From: Chrysochromulina parva
Lineage: Eukaryota; Haptophyta; Prymnesiales; Chrysochromulinaceae
Length of the DNA: 18,753 nucleotides
Assembly (NCBI GenBank): GCA_002887195.1
Contig: PJAB01000953.1
Coordinates: 1-18,753, forward strand
Direction: 5' to 3'
The position numbers were made by a program, and so were the translations under genes. The notes under the pieces are model-generated. The model had not been told where the DNA came from. It searched no databases and was given only the letters and a program-made list of their open reading frames with translations. Shown piece after piece: positions 17,626 through 18,753 of this stretch; position 1 is the first letter of the stretch, and the number at the start of each line of letters is the position of its first letter.

Positions 17626-17661
<36 letters not shown>

Positions 17662-18753
17662 GCTGCGCGGTCGCGGCGCGCATCACCGCCAGTGGGTCGA
17701 CATGGGCGAGACAGTCGTGGACCACGTCACACATCGCATCAAGGGGCGTTGGGCGTGGCTCGCCTACGAGAAGGCCGTGCACCTGTTTTACACAGGTCGC
17801 CCGAGTTCACTCAGAAAGAATAAAGGGAAACCAGCATGCAATTGTAAGGCAATCGTCAGGCAATCAGCAGGCACTTAGAATGCCATCATCAGGCACTCAG
17901 CAGGCCGTCAGCATGCAATGAGTATGCCCTCACCTCGAACCCCTGCTCGCGCTGCAATCAGTATGCAATCAGTATGCAATCAGTATGCAATCAGTATGCA
18001 ATCAGTATGCAATCAGTATGCAATCAGCATGCAATCAGCACGCCCTCACCTCGAACCCCTGCTCGCGCTGCAGCCGTCGAAGGCGCGCGTGCGTGGGTGC
18101 ATCCAGCGGCGGATCGGGCAGCTCGCCGTCCGAGACGAGCAAAATGTCGGCGCCGCTGTACACCACCTGAGGAGGGAGGCAATCAGCATGCACTCAGGGA
18201 TGCCATCAGCGACCGCGCTGCTGGCCGGTGGCGGAGTGGTGCAATCATAAGAAATCAGAAGCAATCATAATAAATCAGAAGCAATCACCTCCTCCGCTAC
18301 TGGAATCTCAATCAGAAGCAATCAGAATGCAATCACCTCCTCCGCTACAGGAGTCTCGAGCACATCGAGGGCACGACGGAGGGGGCCTGCCACGTCAGTA
18401 CCGCCGCCGAAGCTGCACACACGCGAGATCGAGCGGGAGATTGAGCAGGAAGGCGAGATCGAGCGGGAGATTGAGCAGGAAGGCGAGATCGAGCGGGAGA
18501 TTGAACATTGTGATGAGTGCACTCGGAGGCAAACAGAGGTGCAATCACATGCAGGGGTCATGAGTGGTGATCACCTGCATGCGAGGAAGTCGAGCAGTTT
18601 GACGAGACTTGCAATCAGAAGCAATCAGAAGCAATCACCTGCATGCGAGGAAGTCGAGCAGTTTGACGAGACTTGCTCGGTCTGTGAGCCCAGCAGTCGA
18701 GCCACCAGCTCGGCGCCGGCGCCGGCGCCACGTGTTGCTACTCGGCGGTGGGG
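14379..18753 (-). CDS. VWA (ViaA-like) + MoxR/RavA-type AAA+ ATPase fusion (5' partial)
   Basis: Eleven exons (minus strand, plus coordinates): 18639-18753 (5' limit uncertain), 18337-18412, 18050-18166, 17098-17782, 16757-16848, 16564-16665, 16270-16393, 15865-16082, 15665-15798, 15246-15426 and 14379-14984. About 815 residues are visible, all in phase. First comes the end of a VWA domain: [36 protein letters not shown], then [22 protein letters not shown] low-complexity linker follows (11 [10 protein letters not shown] repeats, A/G run). Then a RavA-like AAA+ core: [17 protein letters not shown], Walker A GPPGTAKS (328-335), [15 protein letters not shown], Walker [23 protein letters not shown], sensor-1 [15 protein letters not shown] and sensor-2 VSDRRLRRA. 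One uninterrupted exon (17098-17782) carries both the VWA end and the start of Walker A, so the fusion is seen directly. RavA/MoxR ATPases with VWA partners act as metal-insertion or remodelling chaperones. The VWA MIDAS motif lies outside the window. Confidence 0.9.
14985..15245 (-). repeat. VWA-MoxR last intron containing a copy of the spliced exon junction
   Basis: 261 nt, phase 0. On the minus strand agcagataggct(a/g)cttgct occurs three times (about 14977, 15027, 15080). The most upstream copy is preceded by ccctacccgacgcgagggca, a diverged copy of the end of the preceding exon. So preceding-exon end and following-exon start lie side by side inside the intron, as in spliced RNA. Confidence 0.75.
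15427..15664 (-). repeat. VWA-MoxR intron with repeated donor junction
   Basis: 238 nt, phase 2. The exon end plus donor (tacgtgtctgacag|gtgactcc, minus strand) recurs twice more inside at 88-bp intervals (plus 15573 and 15485 versus 15661). The intron end ttgacag and the next exon start gcgacttcgg look like a fourth, diverged copy of the junction. The rest is caattaggg-type repeats. Confidence 0.75.
15799..15864 (-). repeat. VWA-MoxR 66-nt intron beginning with a copy of the next exon
   Basis: The intron starts gtgctcgagatcgtgc and the next exon starts gtgctcgagcacgtgc. Both are preceded by gcag. Phase 0; splicing gives [18 protein letters not shown]. Confidence 0.75.
16083..16269 (-). repeat. 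VWA-MoxR intron of CTGATGACC/CTAATTGCC repeats
   Basis: 187 nt, phase 1, acceptor CTGGCAG. No exon copy seen. Splicing joins AASNE to [18 protein letters not shown]. Confidence 0.75.
16394..16563 (-). repeat. VWA-MoxR intron containing a 33-bp exact copy of the next exon start
   Basis: 170 nt, phase 0. The start of the next exon (16361-16393 on the plus strand) recurs exactly at 16433-16465, offset 72. The identity runs on through the CTCATCAG acceptor for about 49 bp in all. Walker B ends at the donor ([14 protein letters not shown]). Confidence 0.85.
16666..16756 (-). repeat. VWA-MoxR GC-AG intron made of three copies of the junction
   Basis: 91 nt, phase 0. The donor is GC (cccgag|gcactcttt), and the acceptor is CCCCACAG|gaactctttggg. 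The intron start, an internal segment and the next exon start are three versions of gRactcttt(g/a)ggccgct, each preceded by an acccc-like stretch. Splicing gives [12 protein letters not shown], the conserved MoxR sequence. Confidence 0.75.
16849..17097 (-). repeat. VWA-MoxR intron splitting Walker A, with duplicated donor junction
   Basis: 249 nt, phase 1. The exon end plus donor (ctcctcggcccgcctg|gtac, minus strand) recurs 68 bp into the intron (plus 17031 versus 17099). The interior is CTGATGACC repeats; the acceptor is CCTCATCAG. Splicing creates GPPGTAKS. Confidence 0.85.
17223..17335 (-). repeat. Gct/ggt triplet-hexamer repeat (Ala/Gly linker)
   Basis: Imperfect (gctggt)n on the minus strand, encoding an alanine/glycine/valine run between the VWA and AAA+ parts. 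Confidence 0.85.
17469..17576 (-). repeat. 27-bp minisatellite, four units (MQGQGAMMR)
   Basis: Units begin at 17469, 17496, 17523 and 17550 on the plus strand, each with a gcatgc palindrome. They encode a methionine/glutamine-rich linker repeat. Confidence 0.85.
17627..17659 (-). repeat. (CAG)11 polyglutamine tract
   Basis: Eleven uninterrupted CTG on the plus strand give eleven glutamines just after the VWA domain. Confidence 0.92.
17783..18049 (-). repeat. VWA-MoxR intron with duplicated donor junction and atgcaatcagt repeats
   Basis: 267 nt, phase 0. The exon end plus donor (gcgcgagcaggggttcgag|gtgag, minus strand) recurs 116 bp inside (plus 17931 versus 18047). A tandem 11-nt tatgcaatcag array runs about 17956-18037. 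Acceptor TAAAACAG. Confidence 0.8.
18167..18336 (-). repeat. VWA-MoxR intron with duplicated donor junction
   Basis: 170 nt, phase 0. The exon end plus donor (gtagcggaggag|gtgattgc, minus strand) recurs 48 bp inside (plus 18281 versus 18329). The acceptor is CCTCCTCAG. Splicing joins ETPVAEE to [14 protein letters not shown]. Confidence 0.8.
18413..18638 (-). repeat. First visible VWA-MoxR intron: duplicated donor junction and 30-bp triplicate
   Basis: 226 nt, phase 2. The exon end plus donor (cgacttcctcgcatgcag|gtgat, minus strand) recurs 64 bp inside. From 18423 three 30-bp units (gcgagatcgagcgggag...) are in tandem. Acceptor GTGTGCAG; splicing gives [12 protein letters not shown]. Confidence 0.8.

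Overview
The window reads as nuclear DNA of a GC-rich, intron-rich unicellular eukaryote, most likely a haptophyte-type alga. This is inferred from spliceosomal GT-AG and GC-AG introns, a signal peptide followed by a basic transit-like stretch (secondary plastid), a PPR-tRNA methyltransferase fusion, a Dpy-30 motif protein and pervasive minisatellites. No sequence search was possible, so the taxon is a guess.

Layout, left to right. (1) 2-2248 (+): 3' part of a gene for a TIR-like/RAWC-type N-terminal domain plus ten kinesin-light-chain-like 42-residue TPRs. (2) 2611-3938 (+): proline-rich two-EF-hand protein, one intron, with an 18-bp inverted repeat bounding 288 bp. (3) 4081-5901 (+): intronless DNA cytosine-5 methyltransferase with a G-box minisatellite in its tail. 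(4) 6093-8354 (+): GAF-domain protein, at least three exons. (5) 8929-9378 (-): Dpy-30 motif protein. (6) 9562-13317 (+): PPR-TrmB fusion, seven exons, with a tRNA-like T-arm/acceptor sequence about 20 bp before the ATG. (7) 13495-14133 (+): predicted plastid-targeted protein of unknown function. (8) 14379-18753 (-): VWA (ViaA-like) plus MoxR/RavA-type AAA+ ATPase in one polypeptide, eleven visible exons, 5' end outside the window.

Exon structures were rebuilt by hand from domain continuity and reading phase. Every proposed junction is phase-consistent: 917 codons for PPR-TrmB and 816 visible codons, stop included, for VWA-MoxR. The most striking signal is in the introns. They are filled with CTGATTGCC / CTCTGATGACC-type simple repeats, usually end in CATCAG, and most carry one or more extra copies of their own flanking exon sequence. 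Splicing removes all copies but one, so the protein is unchanged. The repeats always read CTGATNNC in the sense of the host gene and flip strand with it. This looks like intron birth by tandem duplication of coding segments, or by an introner-like element making long target duplications.

The genes do not form an obvious pathway. Two tRNA- or organelle-linked items (PPR-TrmB and the tRNA-like sequence) adjoin, and a bacterial partner pair (RavA/ViaA) is joined in one chain.
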